DNA of 64,000 nucleotides. It comes from Williamsia muralis (GTDB lineage: Bacteria > Actinomycetota > Actinomycetes > Mycobacteriales > Mycobacteriaceae). The stretch is from assembly GCF_002735905.1 (NCBI RefSeq), contig NZ_PEBD01000008.1, positions 682,001 to 746,000 on the forward strand. Direction: 5' to 3'. Below the pieces are notes generated by a model that saw nothing but the letters and a program-made list of their open reading frames with translations, did no database searches and was not told where the DNA came from. Position numbers and translations under genes: made by a program. Positions 1 to 8,977 of this stretch are shown here, piece by piece. Position 1 is the first letter of the stretch. Each line of letters opens with the position of its first letter.

Positions 1-1
1 C

Positions 2-373
2 GGTTCGCTGTTCATGGCGGCAGGTAAGCGGTACGCCGAACTGCAGCTCGCGGAACGGACCGGCGCGAAGATCCGCAAGAGCCTGGAGTACTACACCACC
101 ACCTACCTCCGCTTCGTCTGGACATTGTCCGCAACCGCGGTGGTGCTCTGCTACGGCATGTGGGCCTTCGACACGGACGGCGGCCACGACGACAACGTCT
201 GGTACGCGCTGTCCATGGTGCCTTTCACCATCGCCATCTTGCGATATGCAGTGGACGTCGACGGTGGTCAAGCGGGCGAACCCGAAGAAATTGCGCTCGG
301 CGATCGTGTTCTCCAGCTGCTGGCAATCGCGTGGATAGTATGCGTGGGTGTCGCGGTCTATGCCATCAGCTGA
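2..373 (+). CDS. ubiA: decaprenyl-phosphate phosphoribosyltransferase (UbiA family), C-terminal part
   Basis: The reading frame is already open at the window edge, so the start lies outside. The visible part is about the last 123 residues of a UbiA-type prenyltransferase. It begins GSLFMAAGKRYAE, the conserved GSLF-x-AGKR segment of the Rv3806c family, and continues with three hydrophobic helices. Family role: transfers 5-phosphoribose from PRPP to decaprenyl phosphate at the inner membrane, the first step to the arabinose donor DPA. The stop overlaps the start of aftB by 26 bases if that gene begins at GTG 348, as expected for one transcript. The identification rests on the C-terminus plus the neighbourhood. 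Confidence 0.88.
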   Translation, partial: GSLFMAAGKRYAELQLAERTGAKIRKSLEYYTTTYLRFVWTLSATAVVLCYGMWAFDTDGGHDDNVWYALSMVPFTIAILRYAVDVDGGQAGEPEEIALGDRVLQLLAIAWIVCVGVAVYAIS

Positions 374-2396
374 ACGGCGGCCATCAGCTGAACACCGGCC
401 AGCAGTTGGGGATCGGCCGGTAGCTGAACCACGCGTGCTCGGCCGCAGCGTCGATCCGGCCACCATCTCACTATGGATCAGCGCTGTCGTGGTGGGCGCG
501 ATCTTCGGTTACGGCGCGTGGCAGCGCCGGTGGATCGCCGACGACGGTCTCATCGTCTTGCGCACCGTCCGGAACCTGTTGGCCGGCAATGGACCCGTCT
601 TCAACGAGGGGGAGCGCGTCGAGGCCAACACGTCGACGGTGTGGACGTACCTGATCTGGTTCTGGAGCTGGATCACCGACGCCCAGACCGAGTACGTCGT
701 GTTGTGGATAGCCCTGGTCCTCTCCATATCGGCCGTTCCTATCGCCATGTACGGCACCGGACGGCTCTATCGCATCCGTAAGGGCACCGGTCCGGTCAAC
801 CCAGGCTGGGTGTTGCTGCTGCCTCTCGGAGCGCTCGTCTACATCACGCTTCCGCCTGCGCGTGACTTCGCCACCAGCGGCCTCGAGGTCTCCCTCTGCA
901 TCTTCTGGGCAGCGGTGCTGTGGTGTCAGCTGGTCGCCTGGAGTCAACGAAACCTCGATGTGCCGGGGCTCGGTGGCCGTCTGGGACGCAAGCAAGTGGT
1001 CACCACCCTGTTGCTGGGTTTCAACGCGGGCCTGGCCCCGCTGATCCGTCCCGAACTCGCCCTCGTCGGCGGACTCGCGTTACTGCTCGTGGTGTGCGCG
1101 CCGATGACGTGGCGGATGCGCTTCGCATTTGCCGCCGCAGCGGCGGTGGTTCCGGTCGGTTACCAGATCTTCCGGATGGGTTACTACGGCCTTCTTGTTC
1201 CCAACACGGCCGTGGCCAAGGACGCCTCCGGCTCGAAGTACGAACAGGGTCTCAAGTACCTGGGCAACATGTTCAGTCCTTATGTATTGCTGCTCCCGCT
1301 GGTGGTCGCAGTGGTCGCGGCCGGTCTCGCCTGGTACCTGCAGGCCCATCGGGTCCGGGTGTTGGATTCCGGATCACGTTCGGGCAGAGTCGAACTGGCG
1401 AAGAACACGGCACAGATCGGCTGGCGCGAGCGTGTTGGCGCCTGGAGTCGCCGACTGCAGAGTCCGTCGGCCGTGGTGGCGCTGATCCTCGTGTGCGGAT
1501 TGCTGGAGAGTTTCTATTGGGTACGCCAGGGCGGCGACTTCATGCACGCCCGAGTGCTGCTGGTCCCGCTCTTCTTACTGATGCTCCCGGTGATGGTGAT
1601 CCCGATCGCGCTGCCCGCGGGCGTCGGGCGTGATCACCTCGCCGGTTGGGTCGGCACGGTGGTGATGGCCGGGCTGTGGATCACCACCGTGGTCTGGGCG
1701 ATCTCCACCTCGCACGTGGCAGGGATGAAGAACGGAACCGAGATAGGCCGGCAGGGCATTGTCGACGAACGGCGCTTCTATATACAGAACATCGGGGTGG
1801 AGCACCCCGTCACGGCTGCCGACTACCTCAACTATCCACGGATCCGAGCGATGGTCGAGGAGATCGCCGAGCACAGCGACACCGGCGGAGTGTTGCTGGC
1901 GTCGCCGAACTACGACGAGTGGTACTTCGATCCGCTACCTGTCCCGCCACCGCCCGGAGTCCCCAAACAGCTCACCGTCTTCTACCTGAACCTCGGCATG
2001 ACGAGCATGAACGCGCCACTCGACGTGCGGGTGACCGACCCGATGGGGCTGTCGTACCCGATCGCTGCGCACACGGACCGGCTTCCCGACGGCCGCATCG
2101 GACACGACAAAGACCTCGAGGACGAATGGGTGATCGCCGAGTCCGGCGCGTGGTCGAGGTATCCGGTGTTGCCGGCGAATCTCGATGCAGACGACGTGCA
2201 ACAGGCGAAGGTGGCGCTCACGTGCAAGCCCACCCAGGATCTCATCGCCTCGTACTCCCAGCCTTGGTCGTTCGCCCGCTTCAAGCACAACCTGCGTCAG
2301 GCAGCCGGTTTCACCTCTTACCGGATCGACCGGATCCCCGAGTACGAACTGCAGCGGTGCAAATTACCCATACCGCCGCCTCTCTATCCCCGGTAG
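348..2396 (+). CDS. aftB: terminal beta-(1->2) arabinofuranosyltransferase AftB
   Basis: A 682-residue GT-C membrane glycosyltransferase of the AftB (Rv3805c) family. The signature WQRRWIADDGLIVLRTVRN carries the DD acidic pair in the first extracytoplasmic loop, followed by about ten hydrophobic helices and a roughly 200-residue C-terminal periplasmic domain. AftB caps arabinan with terminal beta-1,2-arabinofuranose from DPA, making the mycolate attachment sites. The start is uncertain. GTG 348 follows a TAGTAT box (336-341) by 6 nt, which would give a leaderless message; ATG 360 and GTG 435 are also in frame, and the conserved family sequence begins only near GTG 435. The N-terminus holds a 6-residue duplication (PSAERR/PSAEHR). 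Confidence 0.9.
   Translation: MSRSMPSAERRPSAEHRPAVGDRPVAEPRVLGRSVDPATISLWISAVVVGAIFGYGAWQRRWIADDGLIVLRTVRNLLAGNGPVFNEGERVEANTSTVWTYLIWFWSWITDAQTEYVVLWIALVLSISAVPIAMYGTGRLYRIRKGTGPVNPGWVLLLPLGALVYITLPPARDFATSGLEVSLCIFWAAVLWCQLVAWSQRNLDVPGLGGRLGRKQVVTTLLLGFNAGLAPLIRPELALVGGLALLLVVCAPMTWRMRFAFAAAAAVVPVGYQIFRMGYYGLLVPNTAVAKDASGSKYEQGLKYLGNMFSPYVLLLPLVVAVVAAGLAWYLQAHRVRVLDSGSRSGRVELAKNTAQIGWRERVGAWSRRLQSPSAVVALILVCGLLESFYWVRQGGDFMHARVLLVPLFLLMLPVMVIPIALPAGVGRDHLAGWVGTVVMAGLWITTVVWAISTSHVAGMKNGTEIGRQGIVDERRFYIQNIGVEHPVTAADYLNYPRIRAMVEEIAEHSDTGGVLLASPNYDEWYFDPLPVPPPPGVPKQLTVFYLNLGMTSMNAPLDVRVTDPMGLSYPIAAHTDRLPDGRIGHDKDLEDEWVIAESGAWSRYPVLPANLDADDVQQAKVALTCKPTQDLIASYSQPWSFARFKHNLRQAAGFTSYRIDRIPEYELQRCKLPIPPPLYPR
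363..393 (+). repeat. 18-bp duplication across the ubiA stop and aftB start
   Basis: CCATCAGCTGAAC occurs at 363-375 and again at 381-393, an 18-bp period. The first copy contains the ubiA stop codon (371-373). In the aftB frame the duplication reads as a 6-residue repeat, so it keeps both frames intact. Confidence 0.7.
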
Positions 2397-2787
2397 CAAT
2401 CCCACATGCTGTGCAATCGCCCACATTATTCTGAGATTTCCCTGAGAAATCGAGGCCGATCGGCACGGGAGCTCACTGAGCCCGCGAAACCGTAAAAGCC
2501 AAGGTCTCGAATGTGTAACGCGGCGTTTCGCACGTCCGATAGTTAGGGAGAGCACGGATTTGGCCTGGTCAAGTGGCCAACCCCGGCTGGAGTGGATCCG
2601 GTCACAGGGTTTGTCAGCAGGGGATGCATCTAATAGGCTCCGTTCGGTTGCAGGACGGCATCGCCAGATGACCGCCAAGCTGTGTGGCACCTGAAAATTT
2701 TGGTGCCGATTTCAAGACCCTCGTGGCCGTGGTTCGAGATGGAACCAGACAAGGCCCCGCTGCTGGACAGAGAGAGAGTTGTATTCG
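2397..2787 (+). promoter_or_regulatory. 391-bp intergenic region with a sigma-A-like promoter for the mycolyltransferase gene
   Basis: No gene is supported here. A promoter is visible: TTGTCA at 2611-2616, a 17-nt spacer, and TAGGCT at 2634-2639. Start of transcription would be near 2646, giving a 5' leader of about 140 nt before ATG 2788. A 6-bp inverted repeat (GATTTC 2435-2440, GAAATC 2446-2451) lies just after aftB but is too weak to call a terminator. The TAGGCT -10 hexamer also appears before dprE1 and wzm. Confidence 0.55.
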
Positions 2788-3765
2788 ATGCGCGTAAGCA
2801 CACCGTCGAGGCGAGTGGGGATGGGCAGACGCCTCATCGCTGCTTTTGCCGCACTGGCGACCATTGCCGGAGTCGGGGTTGTTGCCGGCACCGGCACAGC
2901 CAACGCCTGGGGCACCGGTAACGGATTCCAGCAATGGAACGTCGACGGCTGCGGGATGCCGTCCGTGAAGGTCCGATCCTGGTCCAAGCCCGGCAACTAC
3001 AAGACGGTTGTGCTGCTCGACGGCCTGCGCGCCACTTATGACGTCAGCGGCTGGGAGCACGAGACCAATGTGCAGAACATGGTCAACAGTGGCGTCAACG
3101 TGGTCATGCCCGTCGGCGGACCCGCCAGCTTCTACAGCGACTGGAACGCGCCGAGCAACTTCAACGGCCAGCCGTACAAGTACATGTGGAACTGCGTCAT
3201 CACCAACACCCTGGTCAAGGGGATGGACGCACGCGGCCTCCGCGTTGGCCCCGGCGGCAAGTACGCCATCGCCGGCATCTCCATGGGTGGTAACGCGGCC
3301 CTGGTGATCGGCGCCAACAACAAGCAGAACTATTCGCACGCCTTCTCGATGTCGGGCTACCTGAACCTGTCGGCGCCGGGCATGAAGTCGGCCATCCGCG
3401 TCGCGCTGCTCGATGCCAACGGCGGACCGTGGAACGCGGACAGCATGTGGGGCCCCCCGTGGAGCACCCGCTGGTACGACAACGACCCGTTTGTGCAGAT
3501 CACCAAGATGCACGACCTGAAGGTCCGCGTCGCGTCGGGTAGCGGTATCCCGGGCGGCTACAACCAGAACGAGAACGCGGTCAGCATCGTGCAGGGAGTG
3601 CCGCTCGAGGTGCTCTCGCTCGCCCAGACCCGCGCGTTCGAGGTCCAGGCTTTCGTGAACCGCGTCAACCTCACCACCGACTACCCGGTCACCGGCACCC
3701 ACAAGTGGGGCTACTGGCAGGACATGATGTGGCGAGCACTCCAGCAGGGCTGGTTCCGCGGATAA
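2788..3765 (+). CDS. antigen 85-type mycolyltransferase (secreted esterase family)
   Basis: A 325-residue secreted alpha/beta-hydrolase of the antigen 85 (Fbp) family, which transfers mycolate between trehalose monomycolate molecules or onto arabinogalactan outside the membrane. Residues 1-40 form a signal peptide (RR, hydrophobic core, cleavage after ANA). The likely triad is Ser165 in GISMGG, Glu274 in PLEVLS and His305 in GTHKWGYW. Length matches the family. ATG 2788 is preferred over TTG 2779 because the purine run AGAGAGAG lies about 11 nt upstream of it. It stands where fbpA stands in M. tuberculosis, and a strong terminator follows it. Confidence 0.88.
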   Translation: MRVSTPSRRVGMGRRLIAAFAALATIAGVGVVAGTGTANAWGTGNGFQQWNVDGCGMPSVKVRSWSKPGNYKTVVLLDGLRATYDVSGWEHETNVQNMVNSGVNVVMPVGGPASFYSDWNAPSNFNGQPYKYMWNCVITNTLVKGMDARGLRVGPGGKYAIAGISMGGNAALVIGANNKQNYSHAFSMSGYLNLSAPGMKSAIRVALLDANGGPWNADSMWGPPWSTRWYDNDPFVQITKMHDLKVRVASGSGIPGGYNQNENAVSIVQGVPLEVLSLAQTRAFEVQAFVNRVNLTTDYPVTGTHKWGYWQDMMWRALQQGWFRG

Positions 3766-3822
3766 TCGTGGTGACATCCCTCTAGTCACAAAATTCACAC
3801 CTGTCACAGGTGTGGCAACCTC

Positions 3823-3869
3823 AAAACAGAACGTCCTACGTGTAAGAAACACGTAGGACGTTCTGTTTT
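3823..3869. terminator. perfect 20-bp stem, bidirectional intrinsic terminator
   Basis: The arms at 3823-3842 and 3850-3869 are exact inverted repeats of 20 bases around a 7-nt loop. The left arm begins AAAA and the right arm ends in a run of T, so it should work in both directions. It separates the two mycolyltransferase genes and means the second needs its own promoter or read-through. Confidence 0.9.
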
Positions 3870-3964
3870 TGTCTGCGGCTCTGCCTTGATCCGGACCTCG
3901 TCCGGTGACAAAGGGCAGCAGAGCAAGACCACAGTGGTGACGGTGACTTGAGGAGTAGAGGTAC

Positions 3965-5839
3965 ATGCGGCAGAGATTTGTGCGCGGCGCACTGGGACTG
4001 ATGGCCGGCGCGGTATCCGTGTGCACAGTGCTGGGTATGTCCTCGACCGTTGCGGTCGCCGCCCCAGCACCGCAGAGTCCGGTGGCACCTGCTGTGCAGG
4101 CTCCCGCTCTCCAGGCGCCGGCGCCGGTCCCAGGCGTCAAGATCACCAACACGTTCTGGTACTCCGATCGCCGTGTGGCGATGTGGGTGTACTCACCCGC
4201 GATGGGCACCAACATCCAGGTTCAGCTGCTGCTCGCCCGTGACTGGAACTACCGTCCGGCGAACAAGTTCCCGCAGATGTACATGCTCGACGGACTCCGG
4301 GCCCAGGAAGATCAGAACGGCTGGGTCCTCAACACCAACATCGAGGACTTCTACAAGGACAAGAACGTCAACGTCGTCCTGCCCGTCGGTGGCGAGTCGA
4401 GCTTCTACACCGACTGGGCCGAGCCGGACAACGGCAAGAACTACCAGTGGGAGACGTTCCTGACGAAGGAACTCCCACCGTTGCTGGAGAGCCAGTGGCG
4501 CTCCACGGACGTGCGGGGGGTCGAGGGACTGTCGATGGGTGGCAGCGCCGCGATGATGCTCGCGGGCCGCAACCCGGGCTTCTTCAAGTTCGCCGCATCG
4601 TTCTCGGGCATCTTGCAGCTCAGCTCCTTCGGGATGCCGCAAGCGGTGCAGTTCGCGATGAACGACGCCGGTGGATACGACTCGAGCAAGATGTTCGGAC
4701 CGCCGACCAACCCGGCGTGGAAGGAACACGACCCGTACCTCCTGGCCGACAAGCTCAAGGGCGTGAGCCTGTACGTCTCGTCCGGTAACGGCATGGTCGG
4801 TCAGTACGACACCCCGTCGACCATCCCGTACCTCGCGACGAACTACGCGGGTGTGGGCCTCGAGGTGCTGTCGCGTGTCACATCGCAGCAATTCGCCAGC
4901 AAGCTGAACCAGCTCGGCGTCCCGGCCCAGGCGGTCTACCGCGCGTCCGGAACCCACACGTGGCCGTACTGGCAGTTCGAGATGCAGCAGGCGTGGCCGC
5001 AGGCAGCAGGTGCACTCGGCCTAGGGGTCGACAGGCCGGCGTGCTCAACCGGCGGCGCCATCGCGCCCGTCTACAAGGCCAACAAGAAGGCACTCGAAGA
5101 GTGCCTGACCCCCGAATACGACGTGCCGGGTGGACGCGCGCAGGACTTCCGCAACGGACGGATCATCTGGTCGGCGAAGACCGGCGCCAAGGTCGTCGGT
5201 GGCGGAATCGGCGGCGCGTACGTGGCTGCCGGAGGCCCGGGCGGGTGGCTCGGGTTCCCGACCAGCGACGAGCTCGCGACACCGGACCGGATCGGGCGCT
5301 TCAACCGCTTCCAGAACGGCAACATCTACTGGACCGCGAAGACCGGCGCGCACGCCGTCGGTGGGGCGATCCTGGCCGACTGGGGCAAGGCCGGTTACGA
5401 ACGTGGGCCGCTGAAGTACCCGACCGGGGACGAGATCGACACACCCAACAAGAAGGGTCGGGTGCAGGCGTTCCAGATCGGCGGCTACTACTGGACTCCG
5501 GCAAACGGTGCCCACTCGGTCCAGGGCAAGATCATGGACAAGTACGCCACGCTCGACTTCGAGGGCGGCTGGCTCGGATTCCCGAAGACCAACGAGATCG
5601 GATTGCGCGACGGCGGACGGTTCAACGCATTCGACGGTGGCAACATCTACTGGACGCCGGCCAAGGGTGCATTCGCCATCCCTCTCGGACCCATCTACGA
5701 CGCATGGGGCAAGGCCGGATTCGAGAACGGCAAGTTCGGCTATCCGGTCAGCGATCAGATGAACATCACCGGCGGCTACCGGGTGAACTTCGAACGCGGC
5801 GCCATCGAGGTCGTGAACGGGGTCGTCACCGCCAAGTGA
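3965..5839 (+). CDS. mycolyltransferase with C-terminal LGFP repeats
   Basis: A 624-residue secreted protein with two parts. Residues 1-33 are a signal peptide, followed by a Pro/Ala-rich linker to about residue 57. Residues 58-350 are an antigen-85-like esterase with Ser190 (GLSMGG), Glu300 and His331 (GTHTWPYW). Residues 365-624 hold at least four LGFP repeats, seen as WLGFPTSDE, LKYPTGDE, WLGFPKTNE and FGYPVSDQ at about 50-60-residue spacing. LGFP modules are thought to bind the cell wall, so this enzyme is probably held on the arabinogalactan while it transfers mycolate. A strong ribosome site (GAGGAG, then GAGG) lies before ATG 3965. It takes the fbpD position of M. tuberculosis. Confidence 0.9.
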   Translation: MRQRFVRGALGLMAGAVSVCTVLGMSSTVAVAAPAPQSPVAPAVQAPALQAPAPVPGVKITNTFWYSDRRVAMWVYSPAMGTNIQVQLLLARDWNYRPANKFPQMYMLDGLRAQEDQNGWVLNTNIEDFYKDKNVNVVLPVGGESSFYTDWAEPDNGKNYQWETFLTKELPPLLESQWRSTDVRGVEGLSMGGSAAMMLAGRNPGFFKFAASFSGILQLSSFGMPQAVQFAMNDAGGYDSSKMFGPPTNPAWKEHDPYLLADKLKGVSLYVSSGNGMVGQYDTPSTIPYLATNYAGVGLEVLSRVTSQQFASKLNQLGVPAQAVYRASGTHTWPYWQFEMQQAWPQAAGALGLGVDRPACSTGGAIAPVYKANKKALEECLTPEYDVPGGRAQDFRNGRIIWSAKTGAKVVGGGIGGAYVAAGGPGGWLGFPTSDELATPDRIGRFNRFQNGNIYWTAKTGAHAVGGAILADWGKAGYERGPLKYPTGDEIDTPNKKGRVQAFQIGGYYWTPANGAHSVQGKIMDKYATLDFEGGWLGFPKTNEIGLRDGGRFNAFDGGNIYWTPAKGAFAIPLGPIYDAWGKAGFENGKFGYPVSDQMNITGGYRVNFERGAIEVVNGVVTAK

Positions 5840-6001
5840 TTCCTCAGGTGCCTTCTGTAGCCTTGCGGAGGTATTCAGGGCGCAGAGCGCGAATCCCGGC
5901 TCGCAGCGCGGGGTGTCCGGGTCGGCCTGGCGGAGTGTTTTCGGTCCGCCGGCTCACCGGACCCCGCCGTGCCGTCCGGCGAGAAGACACAAGGAAGTGA
6001 C

Positions 6002-6526
6002 ATGACAGGCAACATCATTCGGGTTGTGACCGCGGGTGCCGCGCTGCTCATCACCGCAGCGCTCGCCACCGGTTGCGGCGACGATTCGACCGCGTCGGCG
6101 CCGACTGATTCGGTGAGCACCACCAGTAGTACGACGAGCGCCACCAGCAGCGCTGCGCCGTCGTCGGGCGCCTCGACGGCCACGTCGACCGAGGCGAGCA
6201 GCGACGGACAGCCCGACGACACCGAGGGTCTTCCCGAGACGGGTCCGCCCTCGGCGAATGTGCCCGAAGGCGTCGACGAGAACGACAAGACCGAGGACTA
6301 CCTCGCAGAACTGAAGAAGCAGGGCGTCGAGTTCCCCAACGACCCCGACAACGCCATCGCGCTCAGTGCAGCTTCGGCGGTCTGCCAGGGCAAGGAGCAG
6401 GGTGCCAGCCCGGCCGACATCAAGGTGATCGTGGTACCTCTCGTGGGCTCGGGCACCACCGACGAGGCCAAGGCACAGGCCAACGCCGACAAGGTGATCA
6501 AGGCCGCCGAAGCCAAGTACTGCTGA
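6002..6526 (+). CDS. DUF732-type lipoprotein
   Basis: A 174-residue predicted lipoprotein. The signal peptide ends in a lipobox-like ALATGC, so the cysteine near residue 22 would be lipid-modified. A Ser/Thr/Ala-rich linker follows to about residue 75. The C-terminal part (DYLAELKKQGVEF...AICxG-type spacing with paired cysteines) resembles DUF732, a small mycobacterial secreted domain of unknown function. ATG 6002 is chosen because AAGGAAG sits 5-6 nt upstream. The gene lies 34 bp before the Culp6-like gene and 162 bp after the LGFP mycolyltransferase, so it probably belongs to the envelope-assembly transcript. Confidence 0.75.
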   Translation: MTGNIIRVVTAGAALLITAALATGCGDDSTASAPTDSVSTTSSTTSATSSAAPSSGASTATSTEASSDGQPDDTEGLPETGPPSANVPEGVDENDKTEDYLAELKKQGVEFPNDPDNAIALSAASAVCQGKEQGASPADIKVIVVPLVGSGTTDEAKAQANADKVIKAAEAKYC

Positions 6527-6560
6527 CGGTCGCCGACATGACAACCACAAAGCGGCCGAC

Positions 6561-7538
6561 ATGACACGTAAGAAACGAAGTCGGGGACGCACGTTGCTGT
6601 TCGTGGTCCTCGGCCTGGGGATCCTCAGCGTCATCGCGGTGATCCTGGTGATCATCCTGATCATCAACCTGCTTCGGCCCGACCCGGGGCAACCGGGTGG
6701 ACCTTCATCGTCGCCGCCGTCGTCGGCTGCACCGCGACCCACCGCGCAGCCCGCCGATTGCCCGGACGTCCAGGTGATCGTGGTGCCCGGTACGTGGGAG
6801 TCGGCATCGAATGACGACCCCTACAATCCGACTGCGAACCCGAACTCGTTGATGCTCAAGGTGTCCGGGCCGCTCGCAGAGGAGTTCGACAGCTCGCGGG
6901 CCGACGTCTACACGGTGCCGTATGTGGCACAGTTCCGGAATCCGACCGTGCTGACCGACCGCCAGATCGACTACAACACTTCACGGGCCGAGGGCACCAG
7001 CAAGGCCCGCGCCAAGATCACCGAGGTCAATCAGAAGTGTCCGCTCACGAGCTTCGTCCTGATGGGCTTCTCGCAAGGAGCGGTCATCGCAGGTGACATC
7101 GCGGGTGAGATCGGTAACGGTCGGGGGCCGGTCGCTGCCGATCTCGTGGTGGGCGTCGGACTGATCGCCGACGGTCGCCGTCAGCCGAATCAGGTGGAGA
7201 CGGTGGGTCCCAACCCTCCCGGCGTCGGTGCGGAAATCGCTCTCGACATCCTCCCGATTCCCGGGATCGACCTGACCGGGCCACGCCCCGGCGGATTCGG
7301 CGAGCTCACCGACCGCACGTACTCCCTCTGTGCGCCAGGCGATCTGATCTGTGATGCACCCACCATCGCGAACCCGATCGAGGGCATCAGCAAGTTGATG
7401 GGTGCCATCAACAACCCGGTACACGCGATGTACAACACCACTCGGTACTGGAATGACGACGGTGAGCCGGCCACGGAGTGGATGACGGGCTGGGCACGTG
7501 ACGTGATCGACAAGGCGCCTTTCCCCAAGCACGAATGA
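6561..7538 (+). CDS. cutinase-family phospholipase/thioesterase, Culp6 (Rv3802c) type
   Basis: A 325-residue membrane-anchored cutinase-fold enzyme. Residues 11-38 form a transmembrane anchor after a basic start, followed by a Pro/Ser-rich linker. The catalytic domain shows Ser171 in GFSQGA, Asp261 in CAPGDLIC and His288 in NNPVHAMY, with the cutinase disulfide cysteines around Asp261. The Rv3802c homologue has phospholipase A and thioesterase activity, is essential, and is encoded next to fadD32 and pks13. Here the same order holds except that an oxidoreductase gene separates it from fadD32. It probably acts in the periplasm on mycolate or phospholipid substrates. Confidence 0.88.
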   Translation: MTRKKRSRGRTLLFVVLGLGILSVIAVILVIILIINLLRPDPGQPGGPSSSPPSSAAPRPTAQPADCPDVQVIVVPGTWESASNDDPYNPTANPNSLMLKVSGPLAEEFDSSRADVYTVPYVAQFRNPTVLTDRQIDYNTSRAEGTSKARAKITEVNQKCPLTSFVLMGFSQGAVIAGDIAGEIGNGRGPVAADLVVGVGLIADGRRQPNQVETVGPNPPGVGAEIALDILPIPGIDLTGPRPGGFGELTDRTYSLCAPGDLICDAPTIANPIEGISKLMGAINNPVHAMYNTTRYWNDDGEPATEWMTGWARDVIDKAPFPKHE

Positions 7539-7663
7539 GCCCGCCGGACCGGATCGAGCGCATTTTGCGCTGATCAGGTGCGGAAGTATCGTCTACTGCC
7601 GAGCCGGGCCCGTAAGGCATGGGCGACGACCACCGGGCATGTTCGACAACCAGGAGACTTGCG

Positions 7664-8659
7664 ATGACTTCAGCCGAGGCCGCACCGGGCCCCCGTAAGT
7701 TCCGGTTCGGAGCGGGTGGCGAGGGCAACCGTGACGAGGGTGGGGCGCGTAAGTTCGTCAAACTCGCGCAGACCGCCGAGGAGTACGGGTTCGACACGTT
7801 CGCCGTGCCCGACCATCTGGGCAACCAGGTGGGGCCGCTCGCGGCCCTCGGTGCACTCAGCCAGGCCACCGACCGGATCCGGCTGGCCACGTCGGTGCTG
7901 GCCAACGGTTACCGGCATCCGGCCCTGCTGGCCAAAGAGGCCACCACCATCGACGTGCTGTCCAAGGGCCGCCTGGAGCTGGGGATCGGCGCGGGCTGGA
8001 TGAAAGAAGAATTCGACAAGGCGGGTATCGAGTTCGAATCGCCCGGCGTCCGGATCCGCAGGCTCGATGAGTCGCTGACCATCTTGGACGGACTCCTTCG
8101 CGGTGAGGAGGTCAACTTCTCGGGTGAGTTCTACAACATCAAGGGTTTGGTGGGCAGTCCCCGACCGCGGCAGGGTCCCCGGCCTCCGATCGCCGTCGGC
8201 GGCGGTGGCCCGAAGATGCTGGCGCTTGCCGCCAAGCACGCCGACATCATCTCGGTCGCGACGGGCACCACGCCCGACGGCCGGCTGAGGTTGTCCGACA
8301 TGACGATGGAGAAGACCATCGAGCGTGTGGACCGGATCCGGCAGGCGGCCGGTGACAGGTTCGACGAGATCGAACTCAACTGGACGATCGCCACGATCGT
8401 GATCACCGATGATCGCGAGGCGACCGCGGAGATGGCACTGGCCGCACTCGACCAGGGCTATCCGCCGAACATCGCCATGGACGTCAAGTTGTCGGTGGAC
8501 GACATCCTGGCCTCGCCGTACCTTGCTTTCGGGTCGTTCGAGCAGATCGCCGACCAGATCCGCGAGGTTCGCAGGCGAACGTCCATGTCGTATGTCGGGG
8601 TGTTCCCGACGCAGATGGATGCCTTCGCACCGATCATTCCGATACTCAAGGGCGAGTAG
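7664..8659 (+). CDS. LLM-class F420-dependent oxidoreductase
   Basis: A 331-residue luciferase-like monooxygenase-fold protein of the actinobacterial F420 group (closest in pattern to the TIGR03621 set). Seen motifs include FDTFAVPDHLGNQ near the N-terminus, the LLAKEATTIDVLSKGRLELGIG stretch split across residues 85-110, and the PRPRQGPRPPIAVGGGGPKML loop typical of the family. Substrate cannot be told. ATG 7664 has AGGAG upstream; an upstream in-frame TTG/GTG extension lacks similarity and is left out. It stands between the Culp6-like gene and fadD32, where M. tuberculosis has no gene, so it looks like an insertion into the mycolate cluster. Confidence 0.85.
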   Translation: MTSAEAAPGPRKFRFGAGGEGNRDEGGARKFVKLAQTAEEYGFDTFAVPDHLGNQVGPLAALGALSQATDRIRLATSVLANGYRHPALLAKEATTIDVLSKGRLELGIGAGWMKEEFDKAGIEFESPGVRIRRLDESLTILDGLLRGEEVNFSGEFYNIKGLVGSPRPRQGPRPPIAVGGGGPKMLALAAKHADIISVATGTTPDGRLRLSDMTMEKTIERVDRIRQAAGDRFDEIELNWTIATIVITDDREATAEMALAALDQGYPPNIAMDVKLSVDDILASPYLAFGSFEQIADQIREVRRRTSMSYVGVFPTQMDAFAPIIPILKGE

Positions 8660-8977
8660 CCACATTCGTGGTCGCGAAAGCGTAGGTTGTCTCACGACCC
8701 GTACCCAAGGCGAGTGGTACTGGCCGGTAAGGTGTGGAAGGTTTGGCTCGGGTCGGCGGCGACCGCGAGTCCTATTTGGCTTGACAAGAAAAGTAGGGAA
8801 CGCTGTTGGAGACGAGGCGTGTGGCATCGATGAAGCACATGGTGCCGCGCGCTGAGCTCGACCGTTCACAGGTGACGCAAGCCGAACACAAGGTGGATCA
8901 CCCCGCGGACGCACTGTCACGCAGGGCTGGTGACCAGATTTGTGTCCGGGGCGTCGAGGTCGCGATCAGGAGTACGA
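8660..8977 (+). promoter_or_regulatory. 318-bp leader region before fadD32
   Basis: No convincing gene. A consensus -35 hexamer TTGACA stands at 8781-8786, but no good -10 lies 16-18 nt downstream. A 62-codon frame starting at TTG 8806 runs into fadD32 out of phase; it has no recognisable family and no ribosome site. The region probably holds the promoter and a long untranslated leader of the fadD32-pks13-accD4 operon. Confidence 0.4.

Noticed and set aside
2435-2451. GATTTC/GAAATC hairpin as an aftB terminator
   Set aside because: Six-bp stem of low stability with no U run.
2614-4215. A 533-codon open frame on the minus strand across the mycolyltransferase genes
   Set aside because: It lies opposite two clear secreted esterase genes. 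Such long antisense frames are usual in high-GC DNA, and it has no domain or start site.
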